From contig JABMLP010000015.1 in the NCBI GenBank assembly GCA_013176395.1, positions 62,001 to 126,000 of the forward strand: 64,000 nucleotides of DNA, read 5' to 3'. Positions 41,653-53,194 of the stretch are shown in pieces. The notes under the pieces were generated by a model. The model saw only the letters and a list, made by a program, of their open reading frames with translations, was not told where the DNA came from and did no database searches. The translations under genes and the position numbers were made by a program. Numbering within the stretch: the stretch's first letter is position 1; every line of letters begins with the position of its first letter. This DNA is from Venturia oleaginea (taxonomy: Eukaryota; Ascomycota; Dothideomycetes; Venturiales; Venturiaceae).

Positions 41653-42747
41653 TAGGCCTATGCGCCATATATGCCTGTGCGCCAACCCCACCGAGTATTC
41701 TTACAAAAAACCTATATATTTCAACAACACCGCCATCTATAACAGTAATATACATTTTAATTGGTTCTTTGACGCTCTGGGCAGGTCCTAGCATTATGCT
41801 CAAGCGACTGGCATACGCTGCACTTTGGTGGTGCTCGTTGCCGTACCTGAGCAGGTACATTTTCAACCCCCTCAGTAGGCGTATTCTGCTAGCCACCAGA
41901 GACCTATCTCGTTGGTTGTCCAGCCGTTCTCGCTCACGCCAATTGCCCAATCTGGTGGTAGGATCCCGTCTGAATACCAGGCTGCCTGGTGCATTACTGC
42001 CTCGAAGATAACGAGCGGAGGGATTGGAAACCCTTTCGCACAAATAGCCTCAATAACCGTAACCCACTCACGGTTGCCTGGCTGCGTTGTCCTCGGTCTC
42101 CCAGCCTTATCTGCTCCTGTAACAACCTTTGCAGTTGAAATTACCCCCATCTGAAAACCAGTCTCGTCAAAATTGTAGATATCGTCATCGAGGATGCCAT
42201 GCTCAGCTTGTGTACGTCGTACGCGTTCAAACCAGGCTCGAATTAGGTCTAGGTCTTCGCATTTTGCTCGCTGGTAGTCGTACTTGCGGTTGTACTTCGA
42301 TTTTAGTACGTCGTGGCGGTTAATAAAGTTGCGTACCCAGCATTGGCCTGCAGAGACGAGTTGGCCATGTTGACTGGCTAAAAGGCTTGCCATAGTCCGT
42401 ACGGCGGCAACAGCAGGTGGAATACCGCGTTAATCCATTGAAAGTATAGGCTGTACAAGGTACTCTTCTTCGGTGGGTGTAAGGAGGCGGTTTTTCGCGG
42501 TAGAACCAAGTCGTGGTTGAGTACCAGCAATACGGCGTTGCAGGGTATCTCGTGGGACGTCATAGACTTGCGCGGTAGCTCTATAGCTTTGAAAACCGCC
42601 GTTTTTATAGGCTTGAACAGCTAGTTCAAGCCTACCTTCTCGGTGTAAGGCCTCTTGTCGTTGTGGCGGTACCATCTCGTGTGGTAATAGAGGAACGCGT
42701 CGCGTTTGGTAGGGTTGGCGCACAGGCATATATGGCGCATAGGCCTA
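41653..42747 (-). mobile_element. Internally deleted Fot1-like element with perfect long TIRs
   Basis: TIRs of at least 34 bp (starting TAGGCCTATGCGCCATATAT) are identical at both ends and flanked by TA (41651-41652, 42748-42749), the Tc1/mariner target duplication. The 1095-bp inside holds a broken Fot1/pogo transposase on the minus strand: Psq helix-turn-helix (HREGRLELAVQAYK), TAA at 42432-42434, CENP-B domain (SAGQCWVRNFINRHDVL), DDE start (YNFDETGFQMG, NREWVTVIEAI), then a deletion straight to the C-terminal zinc knuckle (CSVCQSLEHNARTC). Identical TIRs mean recent mobility, probably with help from a full-length relative elsewhere. Confidence 0.9.
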
Positions 42748-42851
42748 TAGACTACGTTAGTAAATTGCGCAGCTAGTACGCCCGCTGCGTCAAGTATATT
42801 TATATACGAATAGAAATCGGAAACCTTTAACGAGATTAAATGAGGAGATTT

Positions 42852-43264
42852 TCAAAGTCTAGAGACTGAGGCGATAGTGCTTAGGCGCGCGAGACCGTAG
42901 TAAGACCACTCCACATTGACCATGCGAAAAAGAGCTTTGAATTGGTCTTCGCAGTGGTCGAACAAATTTAGATTTGTGCGACGCAGCGCGAATAATTCCT
43001 GGTTTCCCATGTGCTTGATAACTACCAGGATGAACTCCGTGAGGAGCATTTGTATCGGAAATGTAGCACGATCTGACTGAGCTACATGGTGGGACTAGAA
43101 GATCCATCAGTCAAACGCACCGAGGGCGCCAATTAGTGAAACAAGAAAGCGGGACTTACGTTTGGCGGGGTTCTTTTTAAGCTGGCCCCGAGCTGGACAT
43201 CTTCAGCTGAAGACTCTCGGAATGCGCTTCCAAGGCCTGCCTCTAAGATGAGAGACGGAGGCAT
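42852..43264 (-). pseudogene. 5' part of an F-box-like host gene
   Basis: Two exons: 43160-43264 (35 codons from ATG) and 42852-43076, 83-bp intron. The second exon reads FPIQMLLTEFILVVIKHMGNQ then ELFALRRTNLNLFDHCEDQF and ALFRMVNVEWSYYGLARLSTIASVSRL, an F-box-like helix set, then stops at the border with mobile DNA. F-box proteins are substrate adaptors of SCF ubiquitin ligases. The C-terminal leucine-rich half expected next is found at 35371-33855 on the same strand, beyond 7.5 kb of transposons, so I infer one gene split by insertion. Confidence 0.6.
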
Positions 43265-43979
43265 AATTATGGGAAAGGGCACTTGATGGGTACTGATAGC
43301 AAGATCTTTAGAAAGTTTTCCAAAAGTCGAGATGGGATTATGAATGTGAGAAGAAAGGAAGAGGGCAGAACTCGTCTTTTGGATGTGGACTGACAAAGCG
43401 AGAAGGAAAACTCTGCACAAATACAAAGCGAGGTGTGGGATGAATTTGGAAGAAGCCCTTGCCAGTCACCAAGAAGGGTATCTTCTACCACGGTTCGTCC
43501 AGGCTAAAATACCGCACACAGACCGAAAAGCCTATTCACCTACAAACCGATACAGCATTTTATCAAAAAAATTCACTCTTACTCAACGCGAGCGCGGGAC
43601 GAGTGCAAACAAACTATACAGTTTTTCTAAACGGAATTGACTATCAACGCATCACAGCTAGGTGGCTCGACCTCAAAAACATAGCTAGCAATTCGACAGC
43701 CTTCCTCCCGTCCTAGCTCACCATACCACGTGATTACAGCCAAACTAGTGGTAACTGAACCGCAACGACTACGTCACCACACTGCAACTTCGAGATTCCA
43801 AAGTCTTCGTATCTTATATTCTACATTGTCTTTATGTACAGTCTATCCGTTATCCTACTCAACCCGTCAATCGCATCATCACCAGTATCCATCCCCGTCT
43901 AGCACCGATCCCATTGTAACAGTTTACCATTTCCAGACCTCAAACTTCGAACCTGGATCAGAAACCAATCATCCACGAA
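43265..43979. other. Divergent intergenic region
   Basis: Promoter region of the broken F-box gene on one side and of the 83-aa gene on the other. No further gene supported. Confidence 0.5.
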
Positions 43980-44297
43980 ATGAACGTCCTCACAAACCTC
44001 CTCAAACCAAAAACGAGCATCCCCCTCGCTACAAATCTCCTCTCCATCGGCGCAGCAACGTTATATCTACGGAGTCATCTTATATTTAACCACGAAGAAG
44101 CCGAAGCAAGAATGGATGAGATTGGTACGTTTGCTGAGGTTAGCTTCACAACAATCAATAAAGACACCCGAACGCTGACGACTTCTTCAGAAGGAACACT
44201 CAGAGGCCACATCGGGCTGATTGAGAATTCATTGGAGAGACTGGAGTTGGAGACGGGGAGTAAGAAACAAGATGCGAAGGGTGGGTTGAAAAGCTGA
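43980..44297 (+). CDS. Conserved-looking small protein, 83 aa, function unknown
   Basis: Two exons: 43980-44124 and 44191-44297; 66-bp GT-AG intron; splicing joins ARMDEI to EGTLRGHI in frame. One hydrophobic helix (about residues 14-30, PLATNLLSIGAATLYL) is followed by a short coiled coil (EEAEARMDEIEGTLRGHIGLIENSLERLE). Such a small protein with one membrane anchor and a helix could be mitochondrial, but I do not recognise the family. The splice-restored helix argues for a real gene. Confidence 0.6.
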   Translation: MNVLTNLLKPKTSIPLATNLLSIGAATLYLRSHLIFNHEEAEARMDEIGTFAEVSFTTINKDTRTLTTSSEGTLRGHIGLIENSLERLELETGSKKQDAKGGLKS

Positions 44298-44640
44298 GGC
44301 GGGGGAGGAAGGAAGCGCAAGACATGTTACGAATATTGATGAGAGTAATAGAGTAACTTGGAAACGAGAATGTTCTGTGCAAGCAAATGAATGGTAAACG
44401 ATGATCGTAGTCATTGTAGAGCAAATATGCTGGTATATGGGGCTCCGCTATGCTCGTGTACTAGTTGATTTTAGGAGTTGAAATAGAAGGAGTGTGACAA
44501 TAATACCGCAAACGACATAAACTTCATTTCTTCGTATCACATACATCACATTCTCTACCAATTTGGTATTCAAACAAAAAACAATAATGGCGATGGCTGC
44601 ATCGCCAAAGAATAAGCACTAAACACTAAATAGTATGCGC

Positions 44641-46334
44641 TCAAGCAAGAGCACCAAGCGGGTCCCAGACAGGAAGACTACACGACATATTAGCGACAAT
44701 CGGAGAAAAGGGGAGAAGGGGAGTAGAACTTACACCTTGGCTTTCTGCTTCAAGATATCATTAACCTGCTTGCTGACAAGACTAGGGTCAACAACAGCCT
44801 GGTAGCAAAACTCATCCATCCACTTATCACTCATGACAAAGTATCCGTCACTACCAGCAGTGCTCGACCACGAGTTCTCAACCCTCCACCTAACAGGCTT
44901 GCCACTCTCATCAACATGGACTGCTGTCAAAACCATAGCGTGCGTCATTGCGCTCTCGCCAGTGACAAGTCTTTGTGCCTTGCTCATGCCCAGAGTAACG
45001 TTGAAACCCAGTTCGTAGTCAACGAGATCAGTATCCATGATTCCCTTTTGCGAGTCTGAGTATTTCCCGACATCTGAACCGAAGAAGACTGGGAAGCCCT
45101 TCTTCAACATGGCGATGCAGGCATCCTTCATTGTGGTCATATCGACATTGACGTATGTGATTGGGCGACCACCCCAGACGTTGCCGAGGTGGTCAACTGT
45201 CAACAGACGGTTGAGCTCATTGCGAGGATCGTGAACGAGGGAGAAGAGGGCGGAGACGTCGGTTCCTCCGCAGGCGCGAATGGCTTGCGAGTCGCTGAGC
45301 GATGCGGCAAACTTGAGAGGTGAAATGGTAAGGCTCTTGAACTTGGAATCTTTGGTGTAGTATTCCCAGGTGAATTTGTCTGTTGCGGATGGAGGTGGAC
45401 CGAGTGTCAAGGTCAAGATACGGACAATCTCCTGCATCATCTTCTCTTTCTCACCAGCAATCGAGGACATTGCGCGGGCTGATCCAGATGTAGCAAGCTT
45501 TCGAAGCTTGAGACCGTCCTCTCGGAGCTTCGTAGTAAGCAGTCTATCCATGGTAGCCGAGTTCATCGCGTTCCAAGTATCAGGGTAAAGTGTCTGAGGG
45601 ACAAGTCCATATTTGGAGACCAAGTTGCTGACCATATCCCATTGTCCGCCATCGCCAACCGGACTGGCCATGATTGTGTTGACCAATCTTCCATCGACAG
45701 GCTCGTCCGTGGTCTCAATCACACTCTCCAAGAAGTAGTTTGCCTTCTCAACCTTGTCCCAGAAGAAGAGATAAGACTGGCTCAGTTCGAATTTGTCCAG
45801 GTTGTACTTCTTCGCAATGGCCACGCGAAAGACATTTGTGGATGCAAAGATCCAGCATCTTCCTGAGCTTCGCTGGTTTGTGACTGGAGAGCCCTCACAT
45901 GGGATCTTGATGTTGAAGGTTTGCGTGTCTTTGAGAATCGTGGAGGGCTTCTGGAGAATGGTAGCGGGGTTGTTGGTGGATAGAGCAGAGAAAGCGAGAC
46001 GGTTCTTTGGGTCTTGAAGAGTCGTGGAGATCCACGAGGTGGTCTTGGAGAGAGATACGGCAGTGGTGCGTTCTGAGGAGTGTTAGCAGGCTGGTATCTG
46101 AAGAGATGTGCTTATCTCCTCGAACAGCAGTGTAGTCCTCGGTATGTCCATATTGCATTCTCCTTCTGGGACCGACTGCCGCTGTAAGTGAAAGACATGA
46201 AACGGCTTACCATTATAGCTCTCTCCAGTCTTCTCGACCATAACGCTATCCTCCATGTTGTCATGGTTGGGGAACTTCTCAGAGAGAGGAGCGGCTACGA
46301 GTCGGACTTTTGGAGTGCTCTGTGCTTGTCCCAT
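44641..46334 (-). CDS. BLH1: Bleomycin hydrolase, C1B cysteine peptidase
   Basis: Three exons: 46211-46334, 44734-46072, 44641-44677; introns 138 and 56 bp; 499 aa. The triad is clear: Cys in SSGRCWIFA, His in MTHAMVLTAV, Asn in VENSWSS. The last exon supplies the family C-terminus (LPVWDPLGALA), which blocks the active-site cleft and gives aminopeptidase or carboxypeptidase activity. The N-terminus MGQAQSTPK may be myristoylated at Gly2 (inference). The enzyme is a cytosolic hexameric peptidase that removes homocysteine thiolactone and inactivates bleomycin. All joins keep the frame; no damage. Confidence 0.92.
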
Positions 46335-47407
46335 GTCGCAGGATCTGTTAGTAATGTCTCTCTGGTTTGTAGCACGAACTGGTCTATGAAGATGTGAGAT
46401 ATGCAGGCAAAGAAGGAAGATGAGATGGAAGATAGAGCGAGAGGCGCTCCTTTCTCTACCACGGTAGAGCTCCCACCTCCATCGCACTTGCTCCATCAGG
46501 GTTGTCGTTAGCGCCAGACCTTATCGCTATCCCTGTATCACGTGCTCTGCACGTGCCCATTCCCATGACTCTTCATGTTTCTTCCCCTGCTTTTCGCATC
46601 GCATCTCATTTCTTCCTCCACCCTCTTCTTTGAGGCTATGGCTTTGATGTGCTGCGGTACTCTCTATCGACAGGACGAAAAGGATCTCGGATACCCCTGT
46701 ATGTGATGTTTTCATGTAAACTTTCAACACGAAAAACACGAAAACATCACATGCATTGGTCTTCGAGATCCTTTTCGTTCTGTTCATAGCAGGCACCACA
46801 TCATCAACCAGTATACCATCTTCATCACCACCTTTGGCCGACCCTCCTTCCTTTTCCTCTTCTGTTGACATCTTGGTCTCGAGCATGACCTTCAAACGAA
46901 GAAGCGGATCATGGCCATTCTTTTATCACTGTTCTTGTTTGCTACAAATCATATCTTGGGGACACCATTCACGCATCTCAGATCTGTCCATCTGTCGATC
47001 CGTCCAAGGTAACCATATTGTATCAGCATTGAAAGTCTGGTTTTCCAATCTGAACGAACGACGAGAATGTCCATGCTATTAAAACGATTGGAAAATTACT
47101 AGCTCCAGCTTTGCTGAACAGTGTCTATGCGGAAGGAGTGTCATTCAATCCTCCATTCTTTTGAAACTTCTCTAGTTTCACTCCAACACCAGCATTTCGC
47201 TGGCAGGGACAAATGTGTCAGAATTTGGCCTCTTCGAATGTTGAGCATCACGTGTATACTGCCCCTCAGTCGCTTACTGATCCTGTAGGAGCATGAGGTC
47301 TTGCGTTTTCTCTCAACAATTTCCTGCGTCTTGGAAAATTAGATTCAAATCGATACATAGGATTTCCCTTCTCTTGAGGCGCTCTGGACCATCTCGTCCA
47401 TCAAAGT
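46335..47407. other. Divergent intergenic region between BLH1 and the HET gene
   Basis: Contains an imperfect inverted repeat at 46675-46792 and otherwise no supported gene. A 122-codon minus frame over 46527-46895 runs through the inverted repeat and has no family match. Confidence 0.5.
46675..46792. repeat. Imperfect inverted repeat, about 115 bp
   Basis: Arms ACGAAAAGGATCTCG ... TGTGATGTTTTC and GAAAACATCACA ... CGAGATCCTTTTCGT fold back on each other around a 20-30-bp centre, with a mismatched bubble in the middle of each arm. Size and structure fit a MITE or a fold-back; no target duplication found. Confidence 0.7.
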
Positions 47408-49701
47408 ATGAAGACAAAGGTCGAAGAAGATGACAATAATACAACTATTGGTAAAGAGTCCGCCCCAGTCTCTGGCGGCAAGGAAGGCAGCACAAAGGAC
47501 GAGGAGCTTACGACCCCAGGAGCTAAAGATGAGCTCTGCGAAACCTGCAACAATCTTGTAGGCATACACAGCCCTGAACTCCGCGTCTCCGCGTACGCAA
47601 AGACAGCCGACCTTGGCTGTAATTTCTGCTCGATTATCTATCAGGCAACTTTACATCTCAAAGATCGTTGGTATCAAGATGACCCCTACACTGTATGGAT
47701 GAATTGGACAGAGGACGCGAAAGTGACGCGTGCGCTGGGAATGACCATGATGCTCAAGCCTCCTCTTGATGGAGGACCTGATATTCATGGTGGGAAGATG
47801 AACAATATTGAGATCTTTATCGAACCTGGTGAGATCTGATTAGTGTCCCAATCTAGCACTACTTATCATGCATAGGCAAGGACTGTCCGCTCAACAGCAT
47901 TGGACCCGGTACAGTTGTTGCGAAGGATTTGCGATCGAGCATTGCCACAGCCAAGCAATGGCTTCAAACTTGCGAGACCAGCCATAAGCTGTGCAAACAG
48001 ACCAAAATTGCTCGACTCCCAACCAGAGTCCTCGATGTCGGCAAGGAAGAAAGGACCTTAATCTCCAGTCCAGTACTCTACGAAAGTCAGGGACAAGAAG
48101 CCCAATTCATCGCACTCAGTCATTGCTGGGGAAGAGAGCCCATTATCACCACGACGCTGGCCACGAAAAACGAGAGGATGAAGGGCATCGACTGGAATAC
48201 ACTTTCCCATACCTTCCAAGACGCAGTTATGATAACTCGAATGCTAGGTATACGCTACCTTTGGATTGACTCTCTTTGCATCGTCCAGGATGATCCTAAA
48301 GATTGGCGCAAAGAAGCTGCTAAGATGGCTTCAATTTATGGTGAAGCATATTTGACAATATCTGCCAGTAACTCGGTCGATGGTACGGGAGGTTGCTACT
48401 ACAGTCCTTATCCGACATATGAAGCTGGAGAAGCGACATCATTGGCGGACGGGTCGCCCTTCAAGATCTATGCTCGGGAGAAACCTGATCACAATCGATT
48501 CAGATATTGGGCTAAACCAGGAAATCCTGGAATGGAGCGGGACGCCTTCGATACCTACCCACTTCTGACACGTGCCTGGTGCTTTCAAGAACGGCTACTG
48601 CCTACTCGTATACTGCACTTCACATCCCAAGAGCTCTTTTTCGAATGCAAGACAGAAGACTGGTGCGAATGCATCAACTTCCAGCCACGGCCTTTTGCCG
48701 ACGTTCGAAAGCCACTCAAGCACGTCTTTTTTGAGATGCTCTCGCGTGGTGACGAAGTAGAACTACTGGAGCAATGGACAGACATTCTCGAATCCTACAC
48801 ACATATGGGCCGTACTCAGGATGGAGACATACTTGTTGCATTAGCTGGTGTCGCACGGGTCATGGGCGAAGCAGGTCTAGCGCAACGTGGAGATGTCAGC
48901 TTAGTGAGTAACCTGTTTTCGCCTGATCCTTGTTCTTAACCGAGCAGGCTGCATTTTGATTGAACAGAGATCGATACTGTAAAACCTCTGGCAATTTAGA
49001 ATGGAAAACCTCGCGACAAAACTGATGACATTCATCTAGAGTAGAAATTGTGAAGCCTTAAGGTAGGCATTAGATTAGCTAACGCCTTGTGACAGGGTTA
49101 TTGCGCAGGCATGTGGAAAGCAAACCTCCCCTATGCTTTGAATTGGAAGCCGAAGAGAAATGAAGGTTCTAGTCACCGACGTCCAACCAAATATACTGCC
49201 CCATCATGGTCCTGGGCTTCAATCATCGGCCCCATTGAATGGGATCACATGAACCTCTGGCACGTCAACACGGTCAAAAGATTCTGTCCCAAAATCTTCG
49301 AATTCCACGCCACACTCACTGGCGATGATCCTTTCGGTGGTCTTTCTACTACAAAATTGGCCGTGCGCGCACCTCTCGCTCATGCGATGATCTACTCCAA
49401 TAATGACGATGGGGTGAGTAACCCAAGATTCAAAATCCATAGTCTGCTCGGGTTCGACCACGATAATCTTCAATTCGATGTCTGGGAGTCATGCGCGGAT
49501 GCGATTGCGAATTCAAATATATTCCTTATGCAGACCGAGGCACTTCTCAATGAGGTTGATGACGAACAGAGTCAGACCAACACGATGATTCTCAAGCGAA
49601 GAGAGGATGGTACGTACGAGCGGATCGGGCTTGCGGAGAACCTTCAACTTGGAGTCTTCGAGGATAGTTATGGACCCTGGACGGAGATGACCCTGGTATA
49701 G
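47408..49701 (+). CDS. HET-domain protein (heterokaryon incompatibility family)
   Basis: Three exons: 47408-47828, 47876-48903, 49096-49701; introns 47 and 192 bp; 684 aa. HET motifs in order: FIALSHCWG, LGIRYLWIDSLCIVQDDPKDW...EAAKMASIYGEAYLTISAS and LLTRAWCFQERLLPTRILHF, then the usual C-terminal part (YCAGMWKANLPYALNW, YTAPSWSWASI). A Cys-rich N-terminus (CETCNNLVG, GCNFCSIIY) is common in this class. HET proteins trigger cell death after fusion of unlike hyphae; the HET domain is a distant TIR relative. Whether this one is polymorphic or takes part in self-recognition is unknown. The gene is intact. Confidence 0.9.
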
Positions 49702-50596
49702 CTTACGCTCTACATTTCAAAATAGCCGTAACTAGTAATAAATACTCCGCACCTCCAAAGTCAAAATTCCAGCCTCTACGTATAGTCTCCAAACCTTTTA
49801 ATTTCTACAAGAATAAAGAGAGCTCATAGAATTACTGAACCGCTCGCCTATAGTAAGTAGTGTACCTAGTAGTTTGCCCAGTAGAGGTCTACTAAGGGAT
49901 CTCTGATAAGTTAATACTACGGAGTAACACAATTTAAATATATTAGCCCAAGGACGATCTATAAACAAGATGTTCCAACAACCCTTCGAGGCTCGAGGCC
50001 TTCGCAATCTACAAGACGGGAAATCTATTTCTCAATAACGATGGCGGGGAGCCCTACCTTCCCTCTTTCCAATTCTTCCTCGGCGACGGCGAAGATAATA
50101 ATACATCTTGCCCTAGGTATTATTAACTGTTCGAAGCCTTTTAAGTATCCTGTTAACCTACTCATTAATATCTTCTCGGCTACCCTACGGTCCAAGGCCA
50201 AAGGTTGATCTCCCTACGTGGTCCCTCTTCAGAGAGATCGCGGAAAGGGGGTGTGCCAAATCCATGACATGCAGAGCAGGTGAGGGTCGGAAGGCAAGAT
50301 GATTTCTTCCAACAAAGTCAAATAACTACATCATCTTCAATTCCTATATAAGCACCCTCGCCATGGCGGGAACATCATTCTATCATCGCATTCGTCAATG
50401 TACACCAATTCATTCCAACCGCAGAACATCTTTTCCGTCCCTTCTTCGTGTCCTCGAGGCTTTCAGCACTCTCCATACTATGTCGTTCTCTAACTATGAT
50501 ACAGTGCGATAACTGATACCTAGACCCAGCCGGGCCTGTCAATGCACCTTCAATGCGCCGCTAAACAATGCAGAAATCCAAAATGCAGCACACCCT
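49702..50596. other. Intergenic, AT-rich with possible decayed repeat
   Basis: An AT-rich block (about 49735-50160) has inverted TACTCCG / CGGAGTA motifs and many stops, resembling a degraded transposable element, but I cannot define ends. No gene supported. Confidence 0.45.
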
Positions 50597-51840
50597 CTAT
50601 CGTCTTGAGCTTCTCCGCGTATACCGGTCGTCTGAACTGCCACCTGGAAGATATATTAGCGATAATCTGGTGAGTGGGGGTGCGATTGTGACTTACTGCT
50701 TGAATTCGAATCATAGTAGGAGCTGTCATAGTAACCGCTCGAAATATCACTTTTTTCTTCATGTTTCTTATCGTGTTTCCTCTTCAGACCCAACGCGACT
50801 GCCAATCCACCTAGTCCTAAGCCCATGGCGCCCAACCCACCGACTCCACTCTTCTTTGGTGGTGGAGGTCTAGCAGGTCTCGAGCCTGGTCTCGAACCAC
50901 CAGCACCGTACCATCTGCGTTCTGATCCGGCTCCGCTTCCGCGACGACGCGAAGACGAAATGTATTCTTCTTCGACAACGCGACGCGTCTTTTTCTTACC
51001 ACCGCCTAGGCCGAAGATACCGAGAATGCCTGCCGCAGCTTCTTTAAGACAGCAGCAGAAGCAGATGAGCGCGAGAAGGACGACTCCTGCAATGACACCA
51101 ATGACGATTCCAGCGATTGCGCCTGCGGAGAGTCCACCGCCGCTTGAGCTTGCGATGATTGTGCCGTTGCCTGTACTTGTGGCAGCGATGGGGGTCTGAA
51201 AGGGTACGGTAGTCGTCGGTGCGATCGTCTGCGTCGTGATCATTCCTGAGATGGTTGTTGGCCGAACTGGTGCGCCTGCTCCAACACCTGTTGTTGTGAA
51301 GCCTCCAGCGCCGGCAGGTTTGCAGACTCCTGAGCTAGGGTCATAGCAGTACTGGCCACTGGCGCAGCAGATTGGACCGCAGGGTGTTTCGTTGTTGGCA
51401 TAGTTGGGTGAACAGGCGCTGGACGATCCTGTTGCTGTCGCAGGAACCCACGAGCTGTAGACCGATGTCCTTGTAACGACGCCGACAGTCTCGACGTATG
51501 TTGATGTATAGTACTGCCAGGATCCAGCTCCGACGCCGACAGCGGTAGTGACTGGTCCTGCTCCTGCGACGCAGATTGCTTGGTTTGCAGCATTGGTCCC
51601 GCATGTGTTGCCAGCGTCACAGCAGAGTTGACCATAGAAACCACAGGTGATTTGTGACGAGCCGCATACCGTCCGGAGTTCGAGAGTGTGATTTTGAGGT
51701 ATTGAGGGTTCTGCAGTGTCCCGCAGTGATTGGTGCAGCAGGTCTGAGAATTTGGAAAATGGACCAGCAGCAACAGGCTGGGATGTGGAGAGGAGTGCGA
51801 TGAGGGAGAGGAAGGTCTCGGAAGCTTGGAGGAGCCTCAT
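50597..51840 (-). CDS. Single-pass membrane protein with cysteine-rich extracellular domain A
   Basis: Two exons: 50697-51840 and 50597-50643; 53-bp intron; 396 aa. A signal peptide (MRLLQASETFLSLIALLSTSQPVAA) is followed by two Cys-rich modules (CGSSQITCGFYGQLCCDAGNTC, CSPNYANNETPCGPICCASGQYC), a Ser/Thr/Gly linker, one membrane helix (AGAIAGIVIGVIAGVVLLALICFCCC) and a basic, Pro/Gly-rich cytosolic tail. The plan (secreted Cys module, S/T stalk, helix, tail) is that of fungal cell-wall sensors and related surface proteins, but there is no WSC domain I can identify. An ATG nine bases upstream (51849) is an alternative start. Compare the second such gene at 56950. Confidence 0.75.
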
Positions 51841-52585
51841 GGTGGGCAATTCCCTCTAGGTGTGAGGTTTGCTAGTGTCTTGACCAGGAACTGACGGGTC
51901 TCCCTTTTCTGTAAGCGGTTCGCTGGTTGTTGACGGTCGCTATCGAGCTGGTTGGCGGGGTAGCTGTTAGTGTTGACTGAGCGATGGAGCTCTGAAGAAT
52001 GCTGTATATGCAATTGAGCGATGACTACAACGAGTGTGAGGATCGCGAGTATGTGCAAGGCAGGAAAATGGAGGAAAGAGAGAATTGGGAGCTTCGAACG
52101 ACAGTGGTGGTGGCTAGTAAAGGTGTCGGTGTAATGCAATGGCTGGGAGGGGGCAGGAACCAACCTCCCATTCTTTCCATTCCTTTGTTAGTATCTAACG
52201 GCCGTGACGATTCCGCTAGAGGTTGCTTATAATTTATTCTACCCTGCTCATTTGTTTCTCTGTTCCTGCTTCCGCCCTGCACAAGCTGTATCTCGGACTA
52301 CGCATCTGTCGTGGTGGAGAGCATGGGTGCAGCCGCTGCCACAATTTAGTGGGTAACGCACCGACGTCTCGGGAATGTGGAGAAATTAAAAACACCAAGA
52401 ATCTTGCTATACAGATCACTCGTCGACTTCATCAACACCATCACTACCCTGCTTCCACTTCCTTCGTCTCTCATAGGCCTATTCTATTCAATGGCAACAC
52501 AGAGTGAGCCTCACCATCAGATTAGCCTGCCAAATCAACAACCCACGCCAACGCAAACAACTCCCCACGAAATTTCCCATCACCA
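51841..52585. other. Intergenic, no supported gene
   Basis: 5' flank of the membrane protein gene and 3' flank of the Arg/Glu-rich frame. Overlapping short frames on both strands, none convincing. Confidence 0.5.
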
Positions 52586-53194
52586 TCATCGACGACCCCT
52601 CCCAATAACAACCCTTGGCTCCACAAACCTCACATCCCTCCCCTTCGAAACCCTTATCATAACCCGACCACTCCCCTCACAAGAACGAATCCTCTCCCGT
52701 CTCCCCCTCCCATCATCCCCCCTTCCATCATCCCCCCTCCCATCATCCCCCCTCCGTCCCCTCTCCCTCTCCACCTTCCACCTCGCATTCTCCTTCCAAA
52801 GCTCATCAGCCTGTTCCTTGGCTCTCTCAAGTTCCTCCTCTTTTTTATCAAGCCACCTCTGATACCTTTCATGCACCCCATCCCTCTCTTCCTGCTCTCG
52901 GAATCTCTGGCGAGAGTGGGGGGTGCGGCGTTCCACGTTGTCCTCGAAGCGGGGCTGTCGGTTATCCCTACCTTTGAGATCTCCTTCCTCCCTCTGTCTC
53001 CTAGAAAAGGAAAAACGGCGTCCTCGTTCCCCCCTTTCCCTTTCCCTCTCCCTTTTCCCATCGGAACCAAAGCGATGGCGTCGTCCCTCCCTCTCCCGCT
53101 CCTCTTCAAATCGACCTCGTTTTTCCTTCCTTTTCTCCCACGCAACCTCGACAGCGAACCGTCCCGATCTCCTCGTAATCTCTTTATTCGGCAT
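52586..53194 (-). CDS. Arg/Glu-rich hypothetical protein
   Basis: 202-aa frame starting MPNKEITRRSGRFAVEVAWEKRKEKR. Extremely rich in Arg, Glu, Gly and Asp, with RERERERGERGRR and a triple DDGRG repeat (GC-rich minisatellite at about 52706-52756) and a helix (RYQRWLDKKEEELERAKEQADELWKEN) likely to form a coiled coil. The composition recalls nuclear RNA-binding or splicing-related low-complexity proteins. The opposite strand is also open, so coding is uncertain. No known domain. Confidence 0.4.
   Translation of the reverse strand: MPNKEITRRSGRFAVEVAWEKRKEKRGRFEEEREREGRRHRFGSDGKRERERERGERGRRFSFSRRQREEGDLKGRDNRQPRFEDNVERRTPHSRQRFREQEERDGVHERYQRWLDKKEEELERAKEQADELWKENARWKVERERGRRGDDGRGDDGRGDDGRGRRERIRSCEGSGRVMIRVSKGRDVRFVEPRVVIGRGRR

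Noticed and set aside
46527..46895. 122-aa minus-strand frame
   Set aside because: Runs through the fold-back repeat; no family match.
52377..52862. Plus-strand frames rich in Pro/Ser/Leu
   Set aside because: Complement of the Arg/Glu-rich minus frame; compositional shadow.
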